64,000 nucleotides of DNA from Massilia sp. R2A-15 (GCF_030704305.1 NZ_CP131935.1:2728001-2792000), one strand, 5' to 3'; counted from the first letter of the stretch, positions 1 to 8,234 are shown. Notes: a model not told the origin generated them from the letters alone. Numbers and translations are program-made.

Positions 1-229
1 CTTGTGCAAGCTAGGACATGGACGACTACGCAAAATATTGTACTGCCCGGCGATGACGGCGATTCGGTTCAATCCAGCTGCCCAAGCGCTCTACGCGCGA
101 CTTCGAGCTGCTGGCAAAGGGGGTAAAGTCGCGTTGGTCGCAGTCATGCGCAAGCTGATCCATTGGATGATGGCGGTACTGAAGAGCGACGCACGCTTCG
201 ATCCAAAAATGGCGCTTGCAAAAAATTAG
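1..229 (+). CDS. IS110-family transposase, C-terminal part (cut by window edge)
   Basis: Seventy-five codons enter the window already open and end at a TAG. The residues after GHGRLRKILYCPAM, with the RAAGKGGKVALVAVMRKL stretch, match the end of IS110/IS116/IS902 transposases, DEDD-type enzymes that move circular intermediates by a site-specific recombination-like reaction. The N-terminal RuvC-like catalytic part lies upstream of the window, so it cannot be told whether the element is intact. IS110 elements usually lack terminal inverted repeats, and none is visible. The bases after the stop are repeat-rich and carry no further transposon gene. The family call is by remembered similarity and is fairly safe. 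Confidence 0.8.
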   Translation, partial: LCKLGHGRLRKILYCPAMTAIRFNPAAQALYARLRAAGKGGKVALVAVMRKLIHWMMAVLKSDARFDPKMALAKN

Positions 230-243
230 GGACCACAGTATCT

Positions 244-334
244 GCGCAGGGGAAACGCATGTGTTTCCCCCATGCTGAGCATGCCGATGAGGTAAAGCAC
301 GCTCAGTATGGGTACCTGCCTGCGCAGGTACGAC
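244..334. repeat. REP/BIME-like element, copy 1 (one arm degenerate)
   Basis: The right half, GCTCAGTATGGGTACC followed by TGCCTGCGCAGGTACGAC, is nearly identical to one half of the elements at 53101-53188 and 62579-62666. The left half (CTGCGCAGGGGAAACGC, then TTTCCCCCATGCTGAGC) is a diverged inverted partner. The whole is a head-to-head pair of nested palindromes, the arrangement of bacterial interspersed mosaic elements. Confidence 0.65.
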
Positions 335-353
335 GGCTTAACCTAACGGCATT

Positions 354-397
354 AGGGTCTGGTCCTGCGGAGCGACGGGGACACCGAGTCCCCATTT
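354..397. repeat. Composite palindromic repeat (type A plus type B)
   Basis: An arm GGGTCTGGTCC is followed by TGCGGAGCGACGGGGAC and then GAGTCCCC and a T run. Its reverse complement matches the composite copies at 34398-34441, 38492-38530 and 42825-42863 closely. On the plus strand the GGGGAC/GTCCCC-type hairpin followed by TTTTT resembles an intrinsic terminator downstream of the transposase. Confidence 0.7.
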
Positions 398-588
398 TTC
401 AAGCGGCGCGCTTTCACCCGCACCGCAGCTCCGCACTCAGAGGCAGCAGTTTCCGATAGAAATATTGCATCGCCACGACGATTCATGCGGCGATAACAGT
501 ATTACAATGATGGTATATATGCAGCGCCGTTCGCGCGCTGCCTCGGGCTGTTCAATAATTCGGCTGGCGTTATTCGAAAGGATAACCA

Positions 589-675
589 ATGGAAACAACG
601 GAACAATACTGGTTGGCCGCGAGACCACATGGCGCCGGCTGCGGTCGCGGCGCGCCGCTCAGCCCGGAAGGATAG
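589..675 (+). CDS. Possible 28-residue small protein
   Basis: ATG at 589 follows GAAAGGATAACC, a fair ribosome-binding site, and the frame METTEQYWLAARP... runs 28 codons to TAG at 673. The next small frame starts six bases after this stop, and the second gene's GGAAGGA ribosome site overlaps the end of this one. That spacing suggests a two-gene unit. The acidic and aromatic start and glycine/arginine-rich end match no family I recognise. It could equally be a leader peptide or chance. Confidence 0.3.
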   Translation: METTEQYWLAARPHGAGCGRGAPLSPEG

Positions 676-681
676 ATCGCC

Positions 682-906
682 ATGGCGGTGTTCCTTGTGC
701 TTGCGCTCGCCGGTGTGGCGCTGTTGCCCAATCACCCCCTGCTCTTCGTGGGCTACATCGTCATCCTGTTCCTTGCATTCCTCGTGCTTGCCGCCTGCGT
801 GGAAAAACCGGAGCGGCGCAGGTTCCAGCGCCGGCGCCGCCGGCCCGAAGGCATCGTCGTCAACGATCGCCGGGCGTCCATGGAAGCGGACTCTGCGCGA
901 AAATGA
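682..906 (+). CDS. Small membrane protein, 74 residues, function unknown
   Basis: ATG at 682 lies a few bases after GGAAGGA. Residues 2-16 and about 20-40 are strongly hydrophobic (LVLALAGVALL; FVGYIVILFLAFLVLAA) and are followed by a basic stretch rich in arginine (RRRFQRRRRR). This suggests one or two inner-membrane spans with a positive cytoplasmic tail. It is preceded at six bases by a 28-codon frame and followed at about 110 bases by the peptidase gene, which has its own start. No family recognised. The hydrophobic pattern and the ribosome site make it more likely real than the overlapping frames, but conservation is unknown. Confidence 0.45.
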   Translation: MAVFLVLALAGVALLPNHPLLFVGYIVILFLAFLVLAACVEKPERRRFQRRRRRPEGIVVNDRRASMEADSARK

Positions 907-1015
907 CCTGCCCGTGACGGTTCGTCAATCATCCTGTCCAAGCCGCAACAAACCTTGGTATCATGCCCGGCGGCCGGCGCCACGCCGGCATTTTTCACAT
1001 ATCGCCGGAGACAAG

Positions 1016-3061
1016 ATGAAATTACGACTGTTGGTATTGGGAGCCGCGCTGGCGGCAGGCGGCGCATTCGCCGCGCCGCGCGGGTTGACCGTGGAAGACC
1101 TGGCGACCATGGAGCGCGTGGGCAGCCCGGTGCTGTCGCCCGACGCGACCCGCGTGCTCTACACCGTGCGCACCACCGACATGGGCAAGAACCGCGGCCA
1201 TACCGACCTGTGGATGCTCGACCTGCGCACGCCGAACGCCGCGCCGAAGCGCCTGACCAGCGCCGACGCCAGCAGCAGCGATCCCGAATGGTCTCCTGCC
1301 GGCGACGCCATCTACTTCATGTCGCAGTCGCAGGTGTGGCGCATGCCGGCCGCCGGCGGCGCCGCGGCCAAGGTCACCGACCTGCCTGTCGATGTCGACA
1401 ACTTCCGCCTGTCGCCGCAGGGCGACCGCATCGCGCTCAGCCTGGCCGTGTTCCGCGACTGCGCCGACCTCGCCTGCACCGCCAAGCGCCTCGACGACAA
1501 GTCCAAGGTCAAGGCCAGCGGCCGCGTCTACGACCGCCTGTTCGTGCGCCACTGGGACACCTGGTCGGACCTGCGCAACAACGTGCTGTACTCGGCGCCG
1601 ATCGACGCCAGCGGCAAGGTCAGCGCCGCGCCGATCAGCCTGTCGGGCACCCTGGATGGCGACGTGCCGTCCAAGCCGTTCGGCGATCACGACGAATACC
1701 ACTTCAGCCCCGACGGCAAGACCATCGTGTTCGCCGCGCGCATCGCCGGCAAGACCGAATCGTGGTCGACCAACTTCGACCTGTATTCGGTGCCGGCCGC
1801 TGGCGGCACGCCGCAGAACTTGTCGGCCGAAAACAAGGCCTGGGATTCGAAGCCGATTTATTCGCCGGACGGCCGTACGATCGCCTACATCGCGATGGAC
1901 CGCCCCGGCTTCGAAGCGGACCGCTTCCACTTCATGCTGATCGATGTCGCCACCGGCAAGAAGCGCAAGCTGGCCGACAACTGGGACCGCTCGGTCGCCG
2001 ACTTCCGCTGGACGCCTGACGGCAAGGCGCTGCTGGCGACCGCCGACGACGTCGGCCAGCACCGCCTGTTCTCGATCGACGCGCAAAGCGGCAAGGTCAC
2101 GCCGCTGACCGGCAAGGGCTATGTCGGCGGCTTCGACATCGCCGGCGACACCATCGTCGTGAGCCAGGCCAGCCTGACTTCGGGCGCGCAGCTGTACAAG
2201 CGCAGCGTTGGTTCGGATGCGATGACGCAGCTGACCAACGTGAACGCTCAGGCGCTTGCCGACGTGCGCATGGGCGAGCCGGAGCAGTTCTCGTTCAAGG
2301 GCGCCAAGGGCGAGACGGTCTATGGCCACGTGATGAAGCCGTGGAATGCACAGCCGGGCCAGAAGTATCCGGTCGCCTTCCTGGTGCACGGCGGCCCGCA
2401 GGGCAGCTTCGGCAACAGCTGGAGCTACCGCTGGAATCCGCAGGTGTACGCGGGCGCCGGCTACGCCACCGTGTTCATCGACTTCCACGGGTCGACCGGC
2501 TACGGCCAGAAGTTCACCGACGCGATCAGCGGCGACTGGGGCGGCGCGCCGCTGGAAGACCTGAAGAAAGGCCTGGCCGCGGCCGGCGCCAAGTATCCGT
2601 GGCTCGACACCGGCAACGCCTGCGCGTTGGGCGCCTCGTACGGCGGCTTCATGATGAACTGGATCGAGGGTAACTGGTCGAACGGCTTCAAGTGCATAGT
2701 CAACCACGACGGCGTGTTCGACAACCGCGCGATGTACTATTCGACCGAGGAACTGTGGTTCAACGAATGGGAAAACGGCGGCAGCTACTTCGCCGCGCCG
2801 CAGAAGCACGAGAAGTTCAACCCCGTCAGCCTGGTCAACAAGTGGAAGACGCCGATGCTGGTGATCCACGGCGAGAAGGACTTCCGCATTCCGCTGTCGC
2901 AGGGCCTGGGCGCATTCACCGCGCTGCAGCGCCAGGGCGTCGAGAGCAAGCTGCTGGTGTTCCCGGACGAGAACCACTGGGTGCTCAAGCCGGCCAACTC
3001 GGTACTGTGGCACCACACCGTCATCGACTGGCTTGATGGCCACCTGAAGACGCCGAAGTAA
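1016..3061 (+). CDS. Secreted S9-family serine peptidase (prolyl oligopeptidase / acylaminoacyl peptidase type)
   Basis: This 681-residue protein starts with a signal peptide (MKLRLLVLGAALAAGGAFA), so it acts in the periplasm or outside. Residues about 30-400 carry repeated LSPDG/YSPDG/WTPDG motifs of a WD40-like beta-propeller. The C-terminal alpha/beta-hydrolase domain has the nucleophile in GASYGGFM (Ser541), the acid in HGEKDFRIP (Asp622) and the base in DENHW (His654), so the triad is complete. Such enzymes trim short peptides or N-acyl peptides. The start at 1016 was chosen because the signal peptide begins there; a longer open frame upstream has no signal-like start. A terminator-like palindrome follows the stop. 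The exact substrate is unknown. Confidence 0.9.
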   Translation: MKLRLLVLGAALAAGGAFAAPRGLTVEDLATMERVGSPVLSPDATRVLYTVRTTDMGKNRGHTDLWMLDLRTPNAAPKRLTSADASSSDPEWSPAGDAIYFMSQSQVWRMPAAGGAAAKVTDLPVDVDNFRLSPQGDRIALSLAVFRDCADLACTAKRLDDKSKVKASGRVYDRLFVRHWDTWSDLRNNVLYSAPIDASGKVSAAPISLSGTLDGDVPSKPFGDHDEYHFSPDGKTIVFAARIAGKTESWSTNFDLYSVPAAGGTPQNLSAENKAWDSKPIYSPDGRTIAYIAMDRPGFEADRFHFMLIDVATGKKRKLADNWDRSVADFRWTPDGKALLATADDVGQHRLFSIDAQSGKVTPLTGKGYVGGFDIAGDTIVVSQASLTSGAQLYKRSVGSDAMTQLTNVNAQALADVRMGEPEQFSFKGAKGETVYGHVMKPWNAQPGQKYPVAFLVHGGPQGSFGNSWSYRWNPQVYAGAGYATVFIDFHGSTGYGQKFTDAISGDWGGAPLEDLKKGLAAAGAKYPWLDTGNACALGASYGGFMMNWIEGNWSNGFKCIVNHDGVFDNRAMYYSTEELWFNEWENGGSYFAAPQKHEKFNPVSLVNKWKTPMLVIHGEKDFRIPLSQGLGAFTALQRQGVESKLLVFPDENHWVLKPANSVLWHHTVIDWLDGHLKTPK

Positions 3062-3072
3062 GCGTCAACGAA

Positions 3073-3099
3073 GGGGTCAGGTTCTGCGAACCTGACCCC
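3073..3099. repeat. Type A palindromic repeat after the S9 peptidase gene
   Basis: Arms GGGGTCAGGTTC and GAACCTGACCCC enclose a TGC loop, twelve base pairs without mismatch. On the plus strand the hairpin is followed by ATTTTCTT, so it probably ends transcription of the peptidase gene eleven bases upstream. Confidence 0.8.
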
Positions 3100-3125
3100 A
3101 TTTTCTTATGTGACGACGGATCGAT

Positions 3126-3638
3126 ATGAAACTGTTCTTCCTGCTGCTGTCGCTTGCAATTCCCGCCGCCGCCGATCCAATCGGCGAAATTGAAGGCGTC
3201 TACAAGGAACGTACTTCGTTCGAAGTCTTCTCGGAGGGTCCGGCGCACGTTCGCACGGGTGAAAACATCGTCGAAATCGTGCGGCAGGACCAATCGCACA
3301 TCTACTTCCGCGCCGAATACCTTTACAGGAATGGCCACAACTGTTCGATCTCGGGTATCGCGGCCGCCGAAAAAGGCGGGTTCGTCTACCGCGAACGTGA
3401 GTCGCTGCTTCCGAACGAGCCGCCGTGTACATTCACCATCCGGCGCGAAGGCGATGCTCTGACGCTGACCGACCGCCTGGCTACAGATGACGCGCGCAGT
3501 TGCAACGCCTACTGCGGCGCGAACGGCACCTTGTCCGCACTGTCGATGCCGATGAAAGCGCGCCGGCCCATACGGTATATGGATCGCCTGAAGAAGTCGC
3601 GCCAATACCAAGCCGCGCTTGAAGCCGCAGCCCATTGA
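3126..3638 (+). CDS. Secreted hypothetical protein, 170 residues
   Basis: A short signal peptide (MKLFFLLLSLAIPAAA) is followed by a mature domain starting DPIGEIEGVYKERTSFE. Cysteines occur as single or closely spaced residues (NCSIS, PPCTF, SCNAYCG), consistent with periplasmic disulphides. The repeated short strands (IVEIVRQD, HIYFRAEYLY, CTFTIRR, ALTLTDR) suggest a small beta-rich fold of the type found in lysozyme-inhibitor-like proteins, but no family is recognised. The gene is alone, between a terminator-like repeat and a palindrome-rich gap, and its own promoter is not obvious. Confidence 0.65.
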   Translation: MKLFFLLLSLAIPAAADPIGEIEGVYKERTSFEVFSEGPAHVRTGENIVEIVRQDQSHIYFRAEYLYRNGHNCSISGIAAAEKGGFVYRERESLLPNEPPCTFTIRREGDALTLTDRLATDDARSCNAYCGANGTLSALSMPMKARRPIRYMDRLKKSRQYQAALEAAAH

Positions 3639-3729
3639 AAAATCCAGAGGATGTTGAATGCCGGGGAACTGCTTTGGAAGAGGTTTGTTGAGATGATGAT
3701 GCCCGATTCCACTTCAGGCTGAAGCAGCA

Positions 3730-3791
3730 GTCGAACATGCATGTTCGACCTCCCGCGGGGCGAATAGTTCGCCCGGATCGTCGAGGTTCGA
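3730..3791. other. Cluster of three inverted repeats in a gap
   Basis: Within 62 bases lie GTCGAACATG/CATGTTCGAC (3730-3749, perfect, no loop), GGGCGAA-TAG-TTCGCCC (3758-3774) and GTCGA-GGT-TCGAC (3779-3791). The first and third share the GTCGA/TCGAC ends. They sit between the 3' ends of two convergent genes, so they are more likely RNA or repeat structures than operators. None is followed by a T run. Confidence 0.5.
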
Positions 3792-3816
3792 CAAATAGTA
3801 TCCGCATCGGACGAAT

Positions 3817-3843
3817 GGAGTCAGGTCCGGCGGACCTCACCCC
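3817..3843. repeat. Type A palindromic repeat between convergent genes
   Basis: GGAGTCAGGTCCG faces CGGACCTCACCCC, the family palindrome with two arm mismatches. It lies just beyond the stop of the minus-strand SDR gene and well downstream of the plus-strand hypothetical. Confidence 0.75.
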
Positions 3844-3860
3844 CGCCTTTGACGCCGCGG

Positions 3861-4928
3861 CTACGGTATGAGGCGCTCGTCGCGCAACTGAGCGAACAAA
3901 TCGAAGAACGATTCTTCGGTCGACTGGTAGCCGGTGAAGCCGAGCTTGCGGCTGCGCGCCATGTCCGTCATCACTTCGATTGGCCGGCCCAGGTCCAGGT
4001 CGGTGTGCCAGGCCGACGCGAGACGCCCAAGGTCTGCCTCGACCAGGCCGTGGCGCTGAGCCATGTCGCGCCACAGAGCCTGATCGGCCTGCATGGCTGC
4101 CTCCAGCGGATGAATGGTGCCGTCGAAGCCAGCCGCTTCGACGCCGAACCAATTCGCCAGCCGGCCCCACAGCCACTGCCAGCGAAACACGTCGCCGTTG
4201 ACGATGTTGAATGCCATGTTGTGCGCCGCCGGAGTATCGGCCGCCCATACCAGCTGGCGCGCCAGCTGACGCGCATCGGTGACGTCCGACAGCCCTTTCC
4301 ACTGCGCCTCTGAACCAGGCCACTGGAACGGCCGCCCCGTCTCCTTGCAGATCGAGGCATACACGGCCAGCGTGGTGCCCATGTTCATGGCGTTGCCGAC
4401 CGCCTTGCCGATCAGGGTGTGCGGGCGATGCACGTTCCAGCTGAAGCCATCGCGCGCCGCAGCGGCGTACACTTCGTCTTCCTGCGCATAGTAGAAATTC
4501 TCGATCGGCAGGCGTGGCTGCTCTTCGCGCAGCGGCGTCTCGGGCAGAGTGCCGGCGCTCGCATAGGCTTCGAACGGGCCGAGGTAGTGCTTCAGCCCCG
4601 TCACCAGCGCGACATGGCGTACCGACTTCTTTGGCGACAGCGCGGTGAGCACGTTGCGCACCATGGCGCCGTTGACCCGGATGTTTTCCACCTCCGTATC
4701 CTGGCGCAACCAGGCGGTGATGAAGACGTTGGTGGGCGCGACGCCGGCCAGCGCCGCTTCGAGATTGGCCGGGTCGAGCAGGTCGGCGGCCACCGGGCGC
4801 ACGCCCGGCACATCCTGCTGTGGCTTGCGCGCAAGGCCGTGCACTTCCCATCCATTGTCGATAAGTACAGTGGCAAGGTTGCTGCCGGCGATACCGCTTG
4901 CGCCTACTACCAGGGCGGTCTTGTTCAT
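3861..4928 (-). CDS. SDR-family NAD(P)-dependent oxidoreductase, PRISE (progesterone 5-beta-reductase)-like
   Basis: The 355-residue protein begins with a Rossmann nucleotide site (ALVVGASGIAGSNLA, residues 5-19). The PRISE-like traits are the ITAWLRQD segment, the LVTGLKHYLGPFE region and the ENFYYAQED motif, where the catalytic tyrosine sits in place of the usual YxxxK. The C-terminal half (VNGDVFRWQWLWGRLANWFG) is typical of this subgroup, which reduces activated C=C bonds of enones. The gene stands head-to-tail with the lysR gene, about 110 bases away on the same strand, but shares no visible promoter. The bacterial substrate is unknown. Confidence 0.85.
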   Translation of the reverse strand: MNKTALVVGASGIAGSNLATVLIDNGWEVHGLARKPQQDVPGVRPVAADLLDPANLEAALAGVAPTNVFITAWLRQDTEVENIRVNGAMVRNVLTALSPKKSVRHVALVTGLKHYLGPFEAYASAGTLPETPLREEQPRLPIENFYYAQEDEVYAAAARDGFSWNVHRPHTLIGKAVGNAMNMGTTLAVYASICKETGRPFQWPGSEAQWKGLSDVTDARQLARQLVWAADTPAAHNMAFNIVNGDVFRWQWLWGRLANWFGVEAAGFDGTIHPLEAAMQADQALWRDMAQRHGLVEADLGRLASAWHTDLDLGRPIEVMTDMARSRKLGFTGYQSTEESFFDLFAQLRDERLIP

Positions 4929-5038
4929 GGTCGGCGTCCGCTGCGTTGAAAATCGCTTAGTCTACCGCGATGTCTCACAACGCGGCGCGTGCGAAGACGT
5001 TCTTGAGGATAGGGCAAACGCGGAACCTGAGACGCAAA

Positions 5039-5935
5039 TCAGCGCGGCACGGCATCCTTCATCATGTCGTAAAAGTGCTGGGCGCCAGGCGACAGCACGC
5101 GCCCGGCGCGCCGGATGACGCCCAGCGAGCGCGTGATGCCCTCTCCCTTCAGCGCCACCGCACGCAGCACGCTGGCGCTGTCCGTCGGCATGGCCAGTTG
5201 CGGCACCACGGCGATACCGAGGCCGGCCTTGACCATTTCCAGCAAGGTCGACACGTGGCGCACTTCGAGCATGGAGACCAGCTGCTTTTCGCCTGGCGCC
5301 CTGGCGCGGTCCAGCACCATCCGGTTGCCGCTCGACTTGGCCACCGTGATGTAGGGATGCTTGCCGATGTCGTCCCACGTGACGCTGCGCCGCTTGGCCA
5401 GCGCATGGTCGAACCGGCAGGCCATCACGAACCGCTCCTGCAGGATCGGTTCGAAATCGATTCCCGGCTCATCGGCGCCCAGAAAGTTGATGCCAAAGTC
5501 CGACTCGCCGCGCGCCACGTTGTTCAGCACCGCATGCGCGCCTTCATCGATGATACGCAGCCGCGTGCGCGGGAACTGCAGGTGAAAACGCTGCATGATC
5601 GGCGGCAGGAAGTTATGCGCCACCGATGGCACGCAGGCCACCGTGACTTCGCCAAAACTAAGCGAAAGGTCGCCGATGTTATGCAGCGACGCCTCCACGC
5701 CCTGCAAGATCTCGACCGCGCGGCCGTAGAACTCGCGACCCACCAGCGTGAGCGCGACGCGCCGCGTGGTGCGCTCGAACAACTGGACGCCGAGCGCTTC
5801 CTCGAGCTTGCCGACGCGCCGCGACAACGCCGGCTGCGACAGGTTCAGCGCCAGCGCCGCGGCGCGAAATCCGCCCTGCTCGACGACCGCCACCATCGCT
5901 TGCAAGTCATCCAGATCGAATCGTAAGCGGTTCAT
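5039..5935 (-). CDS. LysR-family transcriptional regulator
   Basis: Residues 5-64 form the winged helix-turn-helix (LDDLQAMVAVVEQGGFRAAA, then LNLSQPALSRRVGKLEE), followed by a linker and a two-lobed effector domain (residues about 90-295). The length of 298 is standard. It is divergent from a binding protein and an MFS carrier, the usual arrangement for a regulator of a neighbouring uptake operon. A perfect TTGATGC-N7-GCATCAA inverted repeat with LysR-type spacing lies five bases before its start, which suggests autoregulation. The effector is likely the carboxylate handled by the neighbours; that is inference. Confidence 0.92.
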   Translation of the reverse strand: MNRLRFDLDDLQAMVAVVEQGGFRAAALALNLSQPALSRRVGKLEEALGVQLFERTTRRVALTLVGREFYGRAVEILQGVEASLHNIGDLSLSFGEVTVACVPSVAHNFLPPIMQRFHLQFPRTRLRIIDEGAHAVLNNVARGESDFGINFLGADEPGIDFEPILQERFVMACRFDHALAKRRSVTWDDIGKHPYITVAKSSGNRMVLDRARAPGEKQLVSMLEVRHVSTLLEMVKAGLGIAVVPQLAMPTDSASVLRAVALKGEGITRSLGVIRRAGRVLSPGAQHFYDMMKDAVPR

Positions 5936-5940
5936 GAGGA

Positions 5941-5961
5941 TTGATGCCGTGGACGCATCAA
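5941..5961. promoter_or_regulatory. Probable LysR operator (perfect inverted repeat)
   Basis: TTGATGC and GCATCAA, seven bases each, flank a seven-base spacer and contain a T-N11-A core. It sits between the divergent lysR and binding-protein genes, hard against the lysR start, as expected for an autoregulatory recognition site. Confidence 0.65.
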
Positions 5962-5985
5962 AAGTAAGGAAGGTTGCATTTTACT

Positions 5986-6007
5986 TTATCAATCCCGGTT
6001 CTGATAA
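5986..6007. promoter_or_regulatory. Second inverted repeat in the divergent promoter
   Basis: TTATCA and TGATAA are separated by ten bases, about 43 bases before the binding-protein start. It could be the activation half-site region for the divergent operon or overlap its promoter. The sequence differs from the upstream palindrome apart from the TC/GA core. Confidence 0.45.
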
Positions 6008-6049
6008 TGAAGGCGCAATCACCCCCACCATAAAAAATCAGGAGACACC

Positions 6050-6841
6050 ATGCGCGCCACCCTTCATTCGACTCTCACACGCCGCCTGTTCGCCGGCCTC
6101 GCCCTCACGCTCGCCCTGGGTGCGGCACGGGCCGAGACGGTGGAGGTGATGAACTCCGGCGGCTTTTCCGCCGCCTACAAAGCGCTGAAACCGAAATTCG
6201 AGGCGGCCAGCGGCCACACGCTGTCGACCGCGTGGGGCCCGTCGATGGGCAAGTCACCCGAAGCGATTCCGAACCGCCTCGCGCGCGGCGAGCAGGCGGA
6301 CGTAGTGATCATGGTGGGCTATGCGCTCGATGCGCTGATCAAGGAAGGAAAGGTCGATCCGGCCAGCCGCACCGACCTCGCCGATTCGCGGATCGGCATG
6401 GTGGTGCGCGCCGGCCACGCCAAGCCGGACATCTCGACGGTCGATGGCCTGCGCGCGGCAATGCTGGGCGCGCGCTCGATCGCCTACTCCGACAGCGCCA
6501 GCGGCGTCTACATCGAACGCGAGCTGCTCACCAGGCTGGGCATCGAGCAGCAAATGAAACCGAAGGCATACATGGTCGAGAAGACGCCGGTGGCCGCCCG
6601 TGTGGCGCGCGGCGATTACGAACTGGGCTTCCAGCAGGTCAGCGAGATCCTGCCGGTGGCCGGCGCCGAATTCGCCGGGCGCTTGCCGGAGGCGGTGCAA
6701 AGCGTGACCAGATTCGCCGCCGGCATCCCGGTCGGGGCACGCCATCCGGACGCGGCGCGCGAACTGATTCGCTACATGGCATCGCCGGCGGCGCGTGCCG
6801 ATGTGCTGGAAAGCGGTCTTGACCTGGTGCCCGCGCGCTGA
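6050..6841 (+). CDS. Periplasmic substrate-binding protein, ModA-like
   Basis: A signal peptide (residues 1-28, ending GAARA) precedes a domain of the ModA/bacterial extracellular binding protein type (VEVMNSGGFSAAYKALKPKFE; GEQADVVIMVGYALDALIKEGKV; KPKAYMVEKTPVAARVARGDYELGFQQVSEILPV). It probably binds a small anion or carboxylate in the periplasm. No ABC permease or ATPase gene is nearby; the next gene, 63 bases on, is an MFS carrier. ATG at 6050 follows CAGGAGACACC, a strong ribosome site. Molybdate as ligand is unlikely without modBC. Confidence 0.85.
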   Translation: MRATLHSTLTRRLFAGLALTLALGAARAETVEVMNSGGFSAAYKALKPKFEAASGHTLSTAWGPSMGKSPEAIPNRLARGEQADVVIMVGYALDALIKEGKVDPASRTDLADSRIGMVVRAGHAKPDISTVDGLRAAMLGARSIAYSDSASGVYIERELLTRLGIEQQMKPKAYMVEKTPVAARVARGDYELGFQQVSEILPVAGAEFAGRLPEAVQSVTRFAAGIPVGARHPDAARELIRYMASPAARADVLESGLDLVPAR

Positions 6842-6904
6842 CCGCGGCATCCCTTCCCCTAATTAATTCAAGCCGCGCCTGGCCGCGGCGTCACGAGGTT
6901 CCTC

Positions 6905-8215
6905 ATGCACTCCCCTTCTACAGCAACGCGCTCGCGCGTCGGCACCGTGCTGCGCGTCACCAGCGGCAACTTCATGGAAATGTTCGACTTTTTCCTGTTC
7001 GGCTTTTACGCCACCGCCATCTCCAAGGCCTTCTTCCCGGCCGGCGACGAGGTGGCGTCGCTGATGATGACCTTCATGACTTTTGGCGCCGGCTTCCTGA
7101 TGCGGCCACTCGGCGCGATCATCCTGGGCGCGTACGTCGACCATGTCGGCCGCCGCCAGGGCCTGATCGTCACGCTCGGCCTGATGGCGCTCGGCACCGT
7201 GCTGATCGCCTGCGTGCCCGGCTACGCCAGCATCGGCTACCTGGCGCCGGCGCTGGTGCTGGTCGGGCGCCTGCTGCAAGGCTTTTCGGCCGGTGCGGAG
7301 TTGGGCGGCGTATCGGTCTACCTGGCCGAGATGGCGACGCCCGGCAACAAGGGCTTCTACGTCAGCTGGCAATCGGCCAGCCAGCAGGTGGCGATCATCG
7401 TCGCCGCCGCGCTCGGGTATGCGCTGAACCTGTGGCTGACGCCATCGCAGGTCGGTACGTGGGGCTGGCGCATCCCGTTCTTCATCGGCTGCCTGATCGT
7501 GCCGGTGCTGTTCGTGATTCGCCGTTCGCTGCAGGAGACCGAGGAGTTCAAACAACGCAAGCACCGCCCAAGCTTGCACGAGATATTCAGGTCGATGCTC
7601 GACAACTGGGGACTGGTACTGGCAGGGATGCTGCTGGTGGCAATGACCACGGTCTCGTTCTACCTGATCACGGTGTACACGCCGACCTTCGGCAAGGCCG
7701 TCCTCAAACTGAGCACCAGCGATGCGCTGATCGTCACCTTGTGCGTGGGCCTGTCGAACTTCATCTGGCTGCCGATCATGGGCGCGCTGTCGGATCGCGT
7801 CGGCCGCAAGCCGCTGCTGATCGGCTTCGCGCTGCTGACGATCGCCTCCGCCTACCCGGCCATGAGCTGGCTGGTGCGCGAGCCGAGTTTCGAGAAGATG
7901 CTGGCGGTGGAGTTGTGGCTGTCGTTCCTGTATGCCAGCTATAACGGCGCGATGGTGGTGGCGCTGACCGAGGTGATGCCGGTCGAGGTGCGCACCGTCG
8001 GCTTCTCGCTTGCATATTCGCTGGCGACGGCGATCTTCGGCGGCTTCACGCCGGCGATCGCCACCGCGCTGATCGGCGCCAGCGGCGACAAGGGCGCGCC
8101 GGGACTGTGGATGACGTTTGCGGCTGTTTGCAGCGTGATCGCTACGCTGGTCTTGTACCGCAAGCGCGATGCACGGCTGGCCAGCGAAGCGGCGCCCGCA
8201 ATCCACGCTGCCTGA
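6905..8215 (+). CDS. MFS metabolite:H+ symporter (citrate/tricarballylate type)
   Basis: The 436-residue inner-membrane protein has about twelve hydrophobic spans. The loop motif appears twice (DHVGRRQGL after span 2 and [10 protein letters not shown] after span 8), and [15 protein letters not shown] is characteristic of the MHS subfamily that includes citrate, tricarballylate, ketoglutarate and shikimate symporters. The opening [16 protein letters not shown] is most like citrate/tricarballylate carriers. It follows the binding-protein gene closely and probably shares its transcript under the LysR regulator. A GAGG ribosome site precedes the ATG. Substrate assignment is only to the level of a carboxylate. 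Confidence 0.88.
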   Translation: MHSPSTATRSRVGTVLRVTSGNFMEMFDFFLFGFYATAISKAFFPAGDEVASLMMTFMTFGAGFLMRPLGAIILGAYVDHVGRRQGLIVTLGLMALGTVLIACVPGYASIGYLAPALVLVGRLLQGFSAGAELGGVSVYLAEMATPGNKGFYVSWQSASQQVAIIVAAALGYALNLWLTPSQVGTWGWRIPFFIGCLIVPVLFVIRRSLQETEEFKQRKHRPSLHEIFRSMLDNWGLVLAGMLLVAMTTVSFYLITVYTPTFGKAVLKLSTSDALIVTLCVGLSNFIWLPIMGALSDRVGRKPLLIGFALLTIASAYPAMSWLVREPSFEKMLAVELWLSFLYASYNGAMVVALTEVMPVEVRTVGFSLAYSLATAIFGGFTPAIATALIGASGDKGAPGLWMTFAAVCSVIATLVLYRKRDARLASEAAPAIHAA

Positions 8216-8234
8216 TGCAACGGGTCGGGGCGAT

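Larger units (their letters stand above)
230..588. other. Gene-free stretch after the transposase, made mostly of repeats
   Basis: No convincing gene is seen here. The stretch holds a degenerate plus a well-kept copy of the GTACCTGC-type palindromic unit (about 244-334) and a composite GGGTCTGGTCC/GGGGAC-type palindrome (354-397). The remainder, about 400-588, is slightly less G+C-rich and could carry the promoter for the small genes that follow. Short frames crossing it on both strands lack ribosome sites and recognisable content. Confidence 0.6.

Noticed and set aside
437..735. Overlapping minus-strand frames between 437 and 735
   Set aside because: They oppose the better-supported small plus-strand frames, have no ribosome sites and run through repeat sequence.
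1022..3043. A 673-codon open frame antisense to the S9 peptidase, and many similar long antisense frames elsewhere
   Set aside because: High G+C with strong third-position bias keeps the opposite strand open. The sense frames have signal peptides and catalytic motifs; the antisense ones have only low-complexity arginine/alanine sequence.
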